The translations under genes were made by a program, and so were the position numbers. From assembly GCA_021828935.1 (NCBI GenBank), contig JAJZCU010000154.1, positions 1 to 5,915 of the forward strand: DNA of 5,915 nt, read 5' to 3'. Shown here piece by piece: positions 1 through 5,700 of the stretch (position 1 is the first letter of the stretch; every line of letters starts with the position of its first letter). The notes below the pieces were generated by a model. The model had not been told where the DNA came from. It did not search any database and worked only from the letters and a program-made list of their open reading frames with translations. The DNA comes from Planctomycetota bacterium. GTDB taxonomy: Bacteria > Planctomycetota > Phycisphaerae > WQYP01.

Positions 1-1
1 C

Positions 2-1018
2 GATTTAAGCGCCCGCGCCCGTGGAATGTTTGAAACCGCCGTTGACGCAATTATTACCATAGATTCCTGCGGCATCATCGAATCTTTCAACCCCGCTGCC
101 CAGCGGCTTTTCGGGTATACCGCCGAGGAGGTGGCCGGCAAAAATGTGTCCATGCTTATGCCGGCGCCGTACCGTCAGGAACATGATGGATATTTGCAGC
201 GTTACCGGGAAACGGGAACGCGGCGGATCATCGGCATCGGGCGCGAAGTGGTGGCGCGAAAAAAAGACGGCACGACGTTTCCCATTGATTTGGCGGTAGG
301 CGAGCAAAAGCTGGGCAATCAACGGCTGTTCACCGGTTTGATCCGTGACCTAACCGATCGCAAACGCATGGAATTGGAAATATTGCAAATCAGCGGTCGG
401 GAGCAGCGGCGCATTGGGCAGGATTTGCATGATGGCCTGGGCCAGCAACTTACAGGCATGGGTTTCTTATGCAAGGTTTTGGCGGATAATCTGCAACGCA
501 GCGGAGCGGCGGAATATCAGGATGCCAACAAACTTTGTCAACTGCTCAATGAAGCGCTCGTACAAGCGCGCGGCCTGGCGCGCGGTCTTCAGCCCGTGGA
601 GGACGCCGCCGACCTCCCCGCAGCGCTCGATGAGTTGGCGCACAACATTGAGGAAGTCTTTGGCATATCGTGCCGCGTTGATTGTGGCCGGGGTCTGCGC
701 ATTCTCGACGCTGAAGCCGCCACCCATCTCTACCGCATCGCACAGGAGGCCACCAACAATGCGGTGCGGCATGGCCATGCGCGAAACATTCACATTATTC
801 TCGATTCCGTTGATGGCCGCACGACGCTGCTGGTGCGGGATGACGGCGCCGGCTTTCCCGCGCAGCCGGGCGACGGAATAGGGCTCAAAACCATGGAGTA
901 CCGGGCCCGGATGATCGGCGCCGTATTGGCCCTCCGCCCGACTTCCGACGCTGCGACCGGCGTGGCCGTAACCTGTGTCATTGACCATCACGCGCTGCCG
1001 AAGGGGAACGCCTCTTGA
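2..1018 (+). CDS. PAS domain sensor histidine kinase with FixL-like PAS and HisKA_3 transmitter (5' end missing)
   Basis: Sensor kinase of a two-component system; it autophosphorylates on histidine and passes phosphate to the regulator encoded next to it. The frame is open to the window edge and codes for residues ahead of the Met at position 26. That Met sits inside the usual start of a PAS domain (MFETAVDAIITID) and has no convincing ribosome binding site, so the real start is probably outside the window. Numbering from that Met: PAS about 1-112; HisKA_3 about 124-190 with phospho-acceptor H135 in DLHDGLGQQL; HATPase_c about 228-322 with N box EATNNAVRHG (241-250), G1 box RDDGAGF (271-277) and G2 GIGLKTM (284-290). 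The PAS contains EHDGYLQRY and RIIGIGR, strongly like FixL. By alignment from memory, H53, R59 and R73 match the haem ligand His200 and the Arg206 and Arg220 of Bradyrhizobium FixL. No membrane segment is visible in the part present. Kinase role is near certain; haem binding is inferred, since many non-haem PAS domains share part of this motif. Confidence 0.93.
   Translation, partial: DLSARARGMFETAVDAIITIDSCGIIESFNPAAQRLFGYTAEEVAGKNVSMLMPAPYRQEHDGYLQRYRETGTRRIIGIGREVVARKKDGTTFPIDLAVGEQKLGNQRLFTGLIRDLTDRKRMELEILQISGREQRRIGQDLHDGLGQQLTGMGFLCKVLADNLQRSGAAEYQDANKLCQLLNEALVQARGLARGLQPVEDAADLPAALDELAHNIEEVFGISCRVDCGRGLRILDAEAATHLYRIAQEATNNAVRHGHARNIHIILDSVDGRTTLLVRDDGAGFPAQPGDGIGLKTMEYRARMIGAVLALRPTSDAATGVAVTCVIDHHALPKGNAS
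1001..1017 (+). promoter_or_regulatory. Shine-Dalgarno site that decides the TTG start of the response regulator
   Basis: AAGGGGA at 1001-1007 is followed by seven bases and then TTG at 1015. The TTG shares bases with the TGA stop of the kinase (1016-1018). This makes the rare start codon credible and suggests that ribosomes finishing the kinase restart on the regulator. Confidence 0.75.
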
Positions 1019-1692
1019 TCAAGGAACATTCTGGCGGAAAATCAGCGAAACGCCGCATCGTCATAATTGACGATCATCCCATTGTCCGCGATGGTCTCTC
1101 CCGGCTTATTAATCATGAACCCGAGTTGGAGGTCTGCGGGGCGGCCGCCAGCGCCGGCGACGGGCTGGATTTGGTGGCGCGCCTAAAGCCTGATCTGACG
1201 ATTATTGACCTGTCGCTGGGCGGCCGGCCGGGAATTGAGTTAATCAAAGACATTGTGGTCCGGTTTCCGGGGTTGCTGGTTCTGGTATTGTCCATGCGTG
1301 ATGAAAAGCTCTATGCGCAGCGTTGCATCCGGGCCGGGGCCCGCGGATATATTATGAAAGTAGAGGCCACGGAAAAGGTGCTTTCGGCGATTCGACGCAT
1401 TTTATCCGGCGAACGGTACGTCAGCGAGTCGGTGGCGGCGGGCCTGCTGCAGCAACTGGCCCGTTCCGGAAAGCCGCTGGTGGGCTCGCCGGTGGAGACG
1501 TTAAGCGATCGTGAATTGGAAATTTTCAAGATGATAGGGCAGGGCATGTCCGTGCGTAAAATTGCCGACGCGCTGTTCTTAAGCGCCAAGACCGTCGAAG
1601 CGCATCGCGAACATATCAAGCAAAAGCTTAACGTGACCAGCAGCAGTGAGTTGTTAAGGTATGCGGTACAAACGCACCTGGACGCGCCTTGA
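1015..1692 (+). CDS. NarL/FixJ-family response regulator (REC + LuxR-type HTH)
   Basis: DNA-binding response regulator, 225 aa, a normal length for the family. Receiver domain about 13-130: acidic pair D19/D20 in IIDDH, phospho-acceptor D65 in TIIDLSL, S93 at the switch Ser/Thr position, and K115 in GYIMK. The C-terminal LuxR-type helix-turn-helix spans about 162-217 (LSDRELEIFKMIGQG, then SAKTVEAHREHIKQKLN). The start is TTG at 1015, overlapping the kinase stop as TTGA. It is supported by a good Shine-Dalgarno AAGGGGA at 1001-1007, seven bases upstream; the next in-frame Met lies well inside the receiver domain, so no shorter start works. Overlap with the kinase implies translational coupling and a cognate pair. 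Target promoters cannot be deduced from the sequence. The neighbouring antiporter operon runs convergently, so its promoter is not adjacent to this gene. Confidence 0.95.
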   Translation: MIKEHSGGKSAKRRIVIIDDHPIVRDGLSRLINHEPELEVCGAAASAGDGLDLVARLKPDLTIIDLSLGGRPGIELIKDIVVRFPGLLVLVLSMRDEKLYAQRCIRAGARGYIMKVEATEKVLSAIRRILSGERYVSESVAAGLLQQLARSGKPLVGSPVETLSDRELEIFKMIGQGMSVRKIADALFLSAKTVEAHREHIKQKLNVTSSSELLRYAVQTHLDAP

Positions 1693-1696
1693 ATTA

Positions 1697-1737
1697 GGCG
1701 CCATTAAGGAGTGAATCCCTCACTGTAAACCGGCGCC
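1697..1737. terminator. Nested inverted repeat between convergent genes (possible bidirectional 3'-end structure)
   Basis: The 63-bp gap between the regulator stop (1692) and the mnhD stop (1756) holds a layered imperfect hairpin. The outer arms are GGCGCC at 1697-1702 and 1732-1737, a middle match is TTA 1704-1706 with TAA 1726-1728, and the inner stem is AGTGA 1710-1714 with TCACT 1720-1724 around a five-base loop. It is centred between two convergent transcripts, where a shared terminator is expected. Neither strand shows a T-run after the stem, so it is not a textbook Rho-independent terminator. It might act as an mRNA-end stabiliser, or be chance. Confidence 0.4.
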
Positions 1738-1755
1738 CGCCGCTGAAAACGCTGG

Positions 1756-3609
1756 CTACCGCCGCAGCGCCAAGTACCCGGCCAACGCCGCGATGCCGAC
1801 CGTAAACCACGCCACGTAATCGCCAATTTTTCCGCTGTGAATGGCATGTAGCGGCCGCATGGCCAGGGCGGCGCCATGGCGCAGCGCTGTGCCGGCGCGG
1901 CGGCCGATGGCATAGGGGAAAAGCGCGATGGCGGCGAGCAGTGCGGCAAGCGCCAAAGTGATCACCTCACGCCACATGTCCGGCATCCAGACGCCGCCGA
2001 TGTGCATGCCGGGCATGGCGTGTGGCACTGGAACGTGGTATTGCCCGGGGCCGCCGGCGGAACCGTGCAGCACGGCCGCTACATAACCGCGGGTGTTGCG
2101 GAACCAAGTGGCGTCGCGCAGAATCGCCTGGCGCAGCGGCGTGAACCACCCCAACGCGATTGCGATTATTAACATAACCGCCGCCGGCAGCCACATGGTC
2201 GGCGGCGTCTTGCTCTTTTGGCCTTGCATTTCCCGCTTCAAGTCAATACGCGGCGCCCGCGACTCGCCGGTGGGTTTTTCACCCCATCCGAAGAACACGC
2301 GCCCGGCGACGCGCAGCACGGCGCCGGCGGTGAGGAATCCACTGAGCATAATAACGATCGAAATCCAAGGCAGGCCTGCCTGGGTTCCGCTGTGTTCGAT
2401 GGCCGCTTCGCCGAAATAGGTGGCGAACGGCGGCATGCCGGCCAGGCCCACCGCGCCCAGGATGAAAATAATCGCCGTTTTAGGCATTTGGCGGCCGACA
2501 TTCTGCAGCGCGAATTCGTCCACGCTTTGGAACCGGTTTAATAAGATACCGGCGCCCACAAAAAGCGCCCCCTTCACCAGACCGTGGCCCAACACATACA
2601 ATGCCGTGCCTGCCAGGCCGGTGGATGTGAACAGCGCGAAGCCCAGAATCATCACGCCCATGTGGCTGATGGTGGAAAACGCCAGCAGCCGTTTCAGGTG
2701 CCTTTGGCCAAACGCCATGAGGCCGCCGACGATGGCGCTGGTTGCGCCAACGGCCAGAAAAAGCGTGCGCAACGCCGGCAGCCACGGCAGCAGCGCGATG
2801 GCGAAAACGCTGTAATACACGCGTGCGGCGGCGAAGAGACCCAGTTCCACCATGACGCCTGAAAACAAGATACACACCGGCGTGGGCGCCACGGCATGGG
2901 CGTCATCCAGCCAGAAATGAAACGGGAACGCGGCCGACTTTACCAAAAAACCGGCGATTACAAAGATAAACACAATCGGCAGGAACACGCCCAGATGCTC
3001 CTGCCGCTGCAGGGCCACCTCAATGCCCGCAAAATTCAGGGCGCCCGTGCGGCTGTACAACATGGCCACGCCGCTTAAGGAAAGAAAGGCGCCGAGGGTG
3101 TTCATCACAGAAAAGTTGATAGCGCCCTGCAACGGGCCGGTTTCATCGGCGTGGTAGCCGCAGAGGGCCACGCCGGCGGCGCTCATGAGTTCAAACCAGA
3201 CAAACATATTAAAAATATCGCCGGTCAGGCACATGCCGCACATCGCGGCCAGAAATATCAGCATAAGGCTGTGGTACAGGGTGCGAACATCGTCAAAATA
3301 CTGCCAGGAAAAGGTGAAGGCGGCCATCACCAAAAAGGCCACGAACGCCGCCATGCCCGCGCCCATGGGATCAATGACAAACGCCACGCCAATGGGAAAA
3401 TGGCCGTACGGAACCCACGCCCCGAACCAGTACACGATGGCGCTGCCGGAAGATTGCAGCGTCAACAGGCAGCAGACGGCCATAACCGCGGCGGCCGTGC
3501 CCAGCGTGATGGCGTCGACGAGTTTACGCGGCAGATATGGGCCCGCGGCGGCGACGAATGCCGCCGTGAACAGAGGGAGTACAACCGGCAGGGGTGGCCA
3601 GAGAAACAT
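1756..3609 (-). CDS. mnhD: Mrp antiporter subunit D (MnhD/MrpD, ND5/NuoL-M-N-like), extended C-terminus
   Basis: Large ion-translocating subunit of a multisubunit Na+/H+ antiporter in the inner membrane, related to the complex I subunits NuoL/M/N. The 617-aa protein is almost entirely hydrophobic. Family hallmarks are visible: FVWFELMSA with E140 (the conserved TM5 glutamate), GFLVKSAAFPFHFWLDDAHAVAP with K224 (TM7 lysine), RHLKRLLAFSTISHMG (K306), and YVLGHGLVKGALF (H342, K346). The antiporter core ends near residue 440. MrpD proteins are usually about 500 aa, so roughly 100 residues are extra. The tail has a hydrophilic linker (about 444-470), a membrane helix (about 472-489), a His/Pro/Gly/Met-rich stretch (about 515-544; H515, H525, H530, H536), a helix at about 548-566, and a final helix preceded by LHAIHSGKIGDYVAWF. 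The ATG at 3609 lies five bases after the mnhC stop, with AAGGG (3618-3622 on the + strand numbering) as ribosome binding site. Last gene of the operon. Could be labelled NuoL-like or hydrogenase MbhH-like, but the neighbours point to Mrp. Confidence 0.93.
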   Translation of the reverse strand: MFLWPPLPVVLPLFTAAFVAAAGPYLPRKLVDAITLGTAAAVMAVCCLLTLQSSGSAIVYWFGAWVPYGHFPIGVAFVIDPMGAGMAAFVAFLVMAAFTFSWQYFDDVRTLYHSLMLIFLAAMCGMCLTGDIFNMFVWFELMSAAGVALCGYHADETGPLQGAINFSVMNTLGAFLSLSGVAMLYSRTGALNFAGIEVALQRQEHLGVFLPIVFIFVIAGFLVKSAAFPFHFWLDDAHAVAPTPVCILFSGVMVELGLFAAARVYYSVFAIALLPWLPALRTLFLAVGATSAIVGGLMAFGQRHLKRLLAFSTISHMGVMILGFALFTSTGLAGTALYVLGHGLVKGALFVGAGILLNRFQSVDEFALQNVGRQMPKTAIIFILGAVGLAGMPPFATYFGEAAIEHSGTQAGLPWISIVIMLSGFLTAGAVLRVAGRVFFGWGEKPTGESRAPRIDLKREMQGQKSKTPPTMWLPAAVMLIIAIALGWFTPLRQAILRDATWFRNTRGYVAAVLHGSAGGPGQYHVPVPHAMPGMHIGGVWMPDMWREVITLALAALLAAIALFPYAIGRRAGTALRHGAALAMRPLHAIHSGKIGDYVAWFTVGIAALAGYLALRR

Positions 3610-3614
3610 GGCGT

Positions 3615-3959
3615 TTACCCTTGCAAAGCGGTGGTGGCGTTGGGGTCACAATTTCCAGTTTTCTTATGAATTTGCACGGTCAGGGCCAGCATCAGAGCGA
3701 CCACCGTGGTTTCCACCACAATGTCTGTGAGCATGAGGGCCTGCACCACCGGGTCAACAATGGGCGCGCCGGCGGGGAGGTTGACAAAAATGGGCGCCGT
3801 GCCGCCGGGGCGGTATCCAACTCCCGTTAATAGCAAATACGTGGAGGCCTGCACCACCGTCAGGCACAGGCACATATGCACCAGATTTTTACTGGTCACG
3901 ATGCCAAACAGGCCGATGGCAAAAAGCCACGCGGCCACAACGTAAGCATAAGTGGTCAT
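3615..3959 (-). CDS. mnhC: Mrp antiporter subunit C (MnhC/MrpC, NuoK-like)
   Basis: Small membrane subunit of the Mrp antiporter, homologous to complex I NuoK. The protein has 114 aa, as is usual, with three predicted membrane helices at about 5-22, 27-47 and 72-96. The family signature DPVVQALMLTDIVVETTV begins at D69. A short hydrophilic tail (about 98-114) follows the last helix. The ATG at 3957-3959 directly abuts the mnhB stop (TAA then ATG), and GGGAG at 3969-3973, nine bases upstream, serves as ribosome binding site. The last helix carries acidic residues D79 and E83 at its start, where many MrpC proteins have neutral residues. Together with MnhD this subunit is expected to form part of the proton path. 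Confidence 0.93.
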   Translation of the reverse strand: MTTYAYVVAAWLFAIGLFGIVTSKNLVHMCLCLTVVQASTYLLLTGVGYRPGGTAPIFVNLPAGAPIVDPVVQALMLTDIVVETTVVALMLALTVQIHKKTGNCDPNATTALQG

Positions 3960-4709
3960 TTATGAACTCTCCCGTTCAGCCAGCGTTTTTTGCAGAAATG
4001 CATACAACAGCAGCACAAAACCGGCCGCAACTTCCAGCCCGGTGGCGATGCTGATCAGCGGAATGATGCCGCCCGAAGCAATGCCGCCGGATTGGGCCAG
4101 CGGCAGCACATTGGTCATGTAGGGGCGGGAGAGGACCAACGCGATCGCGCCGATCACCGCGTACATGCCGCCGCCCACGGCTTCAGAAATTTCTATCAAT
4201 GCGTGCGACGTGATGCGCTTGAAGGTTTTAAAGTCGTCGGCCAGGTAAACCAGCAATGGGGCGGTGGCTAAAACCACGCCCCCCTGGAAGCCGCCGCCGG
4301 GCGTGAGCTGCCCATGGGTGACCACATAAACGCCAAACACCACCGTAGGGCCCACCAGGGCCAGGGCGGTCACGCGCACGGCCTCTGTGGGGCGGACATT
4401 CCGCGGTTCGCTGGCGGAGTCCCCGGAAAGGGGGCCTTTATTTTCCGCCGCTTCGCGCAGCAGCACCAGCGTGCCCATGACCGAAGCAAATAAAATAAAT
4501 TCCTCGCCCAGCGTGTCAAAGCCGCGGTAATCAAAGTTGACTGCCGTCACGGCGTCGGTCACGTGGCGCTGCGGCACGCATAGTTTGTTAATAGCGCGGC
4601 TGTACGGGCTGTGCATTTTTCCCGGCCCGGGCATATGCGCAATGACCGTCCCATACAGCGCCACCAAGCCGCAGATGCCCAGGCCAAATAATGTCAGGCG
4701 CAGTTTCAT
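3960..4709 (-). CDS. mnhB: Fused MbhE-like + MnhB subunit of Mrp antiporter
   Basis: Membrane subunit of 249 aa; stand-alone MnhB is about 140 aa. The C-terminal part (about 108-245) is MnhB/MrpB, recognised by THGQLTPGGGFQGG (131-144) and four membrane helices. The N-terminal part (about 1-88) matches MbhE, which is the extreme C-terminal segment of classical MrpA: a membrane helix at about 5-25, a periplasmic-type loop, then VNFDYRGFDTLGEE (57-70) leading into a second helix (about 70-85). A hydrophilic linker (about 86-107) joins the two. So the protein combines the equivalents of mbhE and mbhF in one chain. The ATG at 4707-4709 overlaps the upstream stop by four bases (ATGA). There is no strong ribosome binding site, so translation probably depends on coupling. 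The stop abuts the mnhC start. Confidence 0.92.
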   Translation of the reverse strand: MKLRLTLFGLGICGLVALYGTVIAHMPGPGKMHSPYSRAINKLCVPQRHVTDAVTAVNFDYRGFDTLGEEFILFASVMGTLVLLREAAENKGPLSGDSASEPRNVRPTEAVRVTALALVGPTVVFGVYVVTHGQLTPGGGFQGGVVLATAPLLVYLADDFKTFKRITSHALIEISEAVGGGMYAVIGAIALVLSRPYMTNVLPLAQSGGIASGGIIPLISIATGLEVAAGFVLLLYAFLQKTLAERESS

Positions 4710-4954
4710 TTGGTGTTCCGCCGAATCCGCGCCAAGGTTAACAGAATAATCAGCGGCAGCGCCACGGCGCCGATGACCATCTGGGACAGGGCCACATCCG
4801 GCGCCTGAAAAATGTAAAACATGGCCGACAACATGAGGCCAAAAAAGCTCACGCCCAAAGCCTGGTTCAGGGGGTCACGCGTCAGCACCACGGCGCCGCC
4901 GGCGATCGCCACCAGTGAAAGAATCAGACCTTCCAGCAGCGTTTGCGGGTTCAT
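4706..4954 (-). CDS. MbhD-like (DUF4040) subunit, equivalent to part of the MrpA C-terminus
   Basis: Membrane protein of 82 aa with three predicted helices (about 5-24, 33-49, 55-76). The signature is FQAPDVALSQMVIGAVALPL from F49, matching the conserved segment of MbhD and of the MrpA C-terminal region (typically APD.AL followed by T/S and E/Q). In classical Mrp this segment belongs to the large MrpA polypeptide; here it is a separate gene, as in archaeal membrane-bound hydrogenase operons. The ATG at 4952-4954 overlaps the mnhG stop by four bases (ATGA), and AGGAG at 4963-4967 is a good ribosome binding site. The stop overlaps the next start in the same way. Some annotations call such proteins MnhB-like or hydrogenase subunit; MbhD-like is the more exact description. 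Confidence 0.9.
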   Translation of the reverse strand: MNPQTLLEGLILSLVAIAGGAVVLTRDPLNQALGVSFFGLMLSAMFYIFQAPDVALSQMVIGAVALPLIILLTLARIRRNTK

Positions 4955-5316
4955 TCCAACGGCTCCTGTACCATGCCCGCGGCCTTTCCGCCGCCAATGA
5001 TCGGAATGGTTTCATCGGCATGCAGCGGCCAGTGGCCGGTCTTGCGGATGCGCGCCGCCCGCGCCGTGGCATGCGTAAGAACGGCATTAAACAGCGGCAA
5101 GGCAATTGCAATAATTGTGACTTTAATGCGCGACTGCGGATTGCCATCTTCAATGTAAACTGCGATGGCGACGCAGGTCATGCTGATGGCGACCACCGGC
5201 GCCGAAAAATGCAGACGCTGAAACGTGTCGCGCATCACCAGCAGGCCAATGCAGCAGAGCAACGCCAGCGCCACCGCTGTGCCTAAAAGAAGCCCGCTGA
5301 TGATGGGGTAATGCAT
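4951..5316 (-). CDS. mnhG: Mrp antiporter subunit G (MnhG/MrpG)
   Basis: Small membrane subunit of the Mrp antiporter, 121 aa from the chosen ATG. It has three predicted helices (about 5-27, 39-56, 64-83) and a cytoplasmic-type tail (about 84-121). The segment GLLVMRDTFQRLHFSAP (24-40) carries the family's RD..-RLH pattern between helices 1 and 2. I chose the ATG at 5316, preceded by GAGAAAG, over an in-frame TTG at 5328 that has no ribosome binding site and would add only four residues (MRKR). Both fit; the difference is trivial. It is the only gene of the operon not directly joined to the gene before it: mnhF ends 132 bp upstream. The stop overlaps the next ATG by four bases. Confidence 0.88.
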   Translation of the reverse strand: MHYPIISGLLLGTAVALALLCCIGLLVMRDTFQRLHFSAPVVAISMTCVAIAVYIEDGNPQSRIKVTIIAIALPLFNAVLTHATARAARIRKTGHWPLHADETIPIIGGGKAAGMVQEPLE

Positions 5317-5448
5317 ACGCTTTCTCAAGCATGGCCAAAAGGAACTTACGCGCGCCTTTATGGCTCTTTGATCTTAGCAAATAAAAAAGCGCCTTCCAGC
5401 TTAAGGTTCCCGGCCCCCATGACCGCAACAGGCCCCAGGGCGGTGCCG
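5317..5448 (-). other. 132-bp gap inside the antiporter operon, with a 20-codon potential ORF
   Basis: This is the only real gap in an otherwise overlapping operon. Read on the minus strand, it contains ATG (5420-5418) to TAA (5360-5358), encoding MGAGNLKLEGAFLFAKIKEP, with no Shine-Dalgarno before it. It also has a T-rich run after GGCGC near 5382-5390 and an imperfect pairing between GGAACCTTA and TAAGTTCC flanking the T-rich run, which could fold the RNA. No promoter is convincing. It may be a processing or translational-control region, a leftover of a lost segment, or a simple spacer. Nothing here is recognisable by family. Confidence 0.3.
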
Positions 5449-5700
5449 CTAAACCCAGCGCTCCAAAAAACGTATAAAAACCAAGCCGCTGCCAAACGCC
5501 AAAAGCGTCACCGTGAGCGGAAGATCAAAAAACGGCGGCCGGTGATAGCCCTCCGTGAGCAGCACCAGTTCCAGCACCAGCAGCACGCCGGTCATCTCCA
5601 GCCCCACCAGGCGGTCTTCCGGCGCCCCGCGAAACGTGACGATGCCGCAGGGTATGAAGCCCAGCATCAGGGCGAAGGCCATCCACAGCCACAAGGTCAT
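5449..5700 (-). CDS. mnhF: Mrp antiporter subunit F (MnhF/MrpF)
   Basis: Small membrane subunit of the Mrp antiporter, 83 aa, close to the family's usual 85-95. It has three predicted helices (about 4-23, 33-50, 60-79). The loop after helix 1, RGAPEDRLVGLEMTGV (24-39), corresponds to the conserved segment that in most MrpF proteins ends in a Leu-Asp; here the acid is Glu (E35). The FDLPLTV segment (58-64) precedes the last helix. The ATG at 5698-5700 overlaps the mnhE stop by four bases (ATGA), with GGGAG at 5708-5712 as ribosome binding site. The identification rests partly on its position between MnhE and MnhG. Confidence 0.9.
   Translation of the reverse strand: MTLWLWMAFALMLGFIPCGIVTFRGAPEDRLVGLEMTGVLLVLELVLLTEGYHRPPFFDLPLTVTLLAFGSGLVFIRFLERWV

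Noticed and set aside
26..28. ATG at 26 as the true start of the sensor kinase
   Set aside because: The frame stays open to the window edge, the Met falls inside the PAS N-terminal helix, and no Shine-Dalgarno precedes it, so an upstream start is more likely.
467..991. Minus-strand frame of 174 codons under the sensor kinase
   Set aside because: Antisense to the conserved HisKA_3/HATPase_c region; the translation has no recognisable domain, and the plus-strand frame has all kinase motifs.
1706..1728. AAGGAG followed by GTG and a short frame ending in TAA in the convergent gap
   Set aside because: The GTG overlaps the Shine-Dalgarno-like bases and the frame has only five codons; better explained as part of the inverted repeat.
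3151..3730. Long plus-strand open frames of 172 and 181 codons opposite mnhD
   Set aside because: They lie wholly antisense to well-supported mnhD and mnhC, have low-complexity His/Gln/Arg/Ala-rich translations typical of shadows in GC-rich DNA, and match no family I know.
5150..5428. Minus-strand 92-codon frame starting in the mnhF-mnhG gap
   Set aside because: About 60 percent of it overlaps mnhG in another frame, and its translation there is Arg/His-rich shadow. The start is a TTG without a ribosome binding site.
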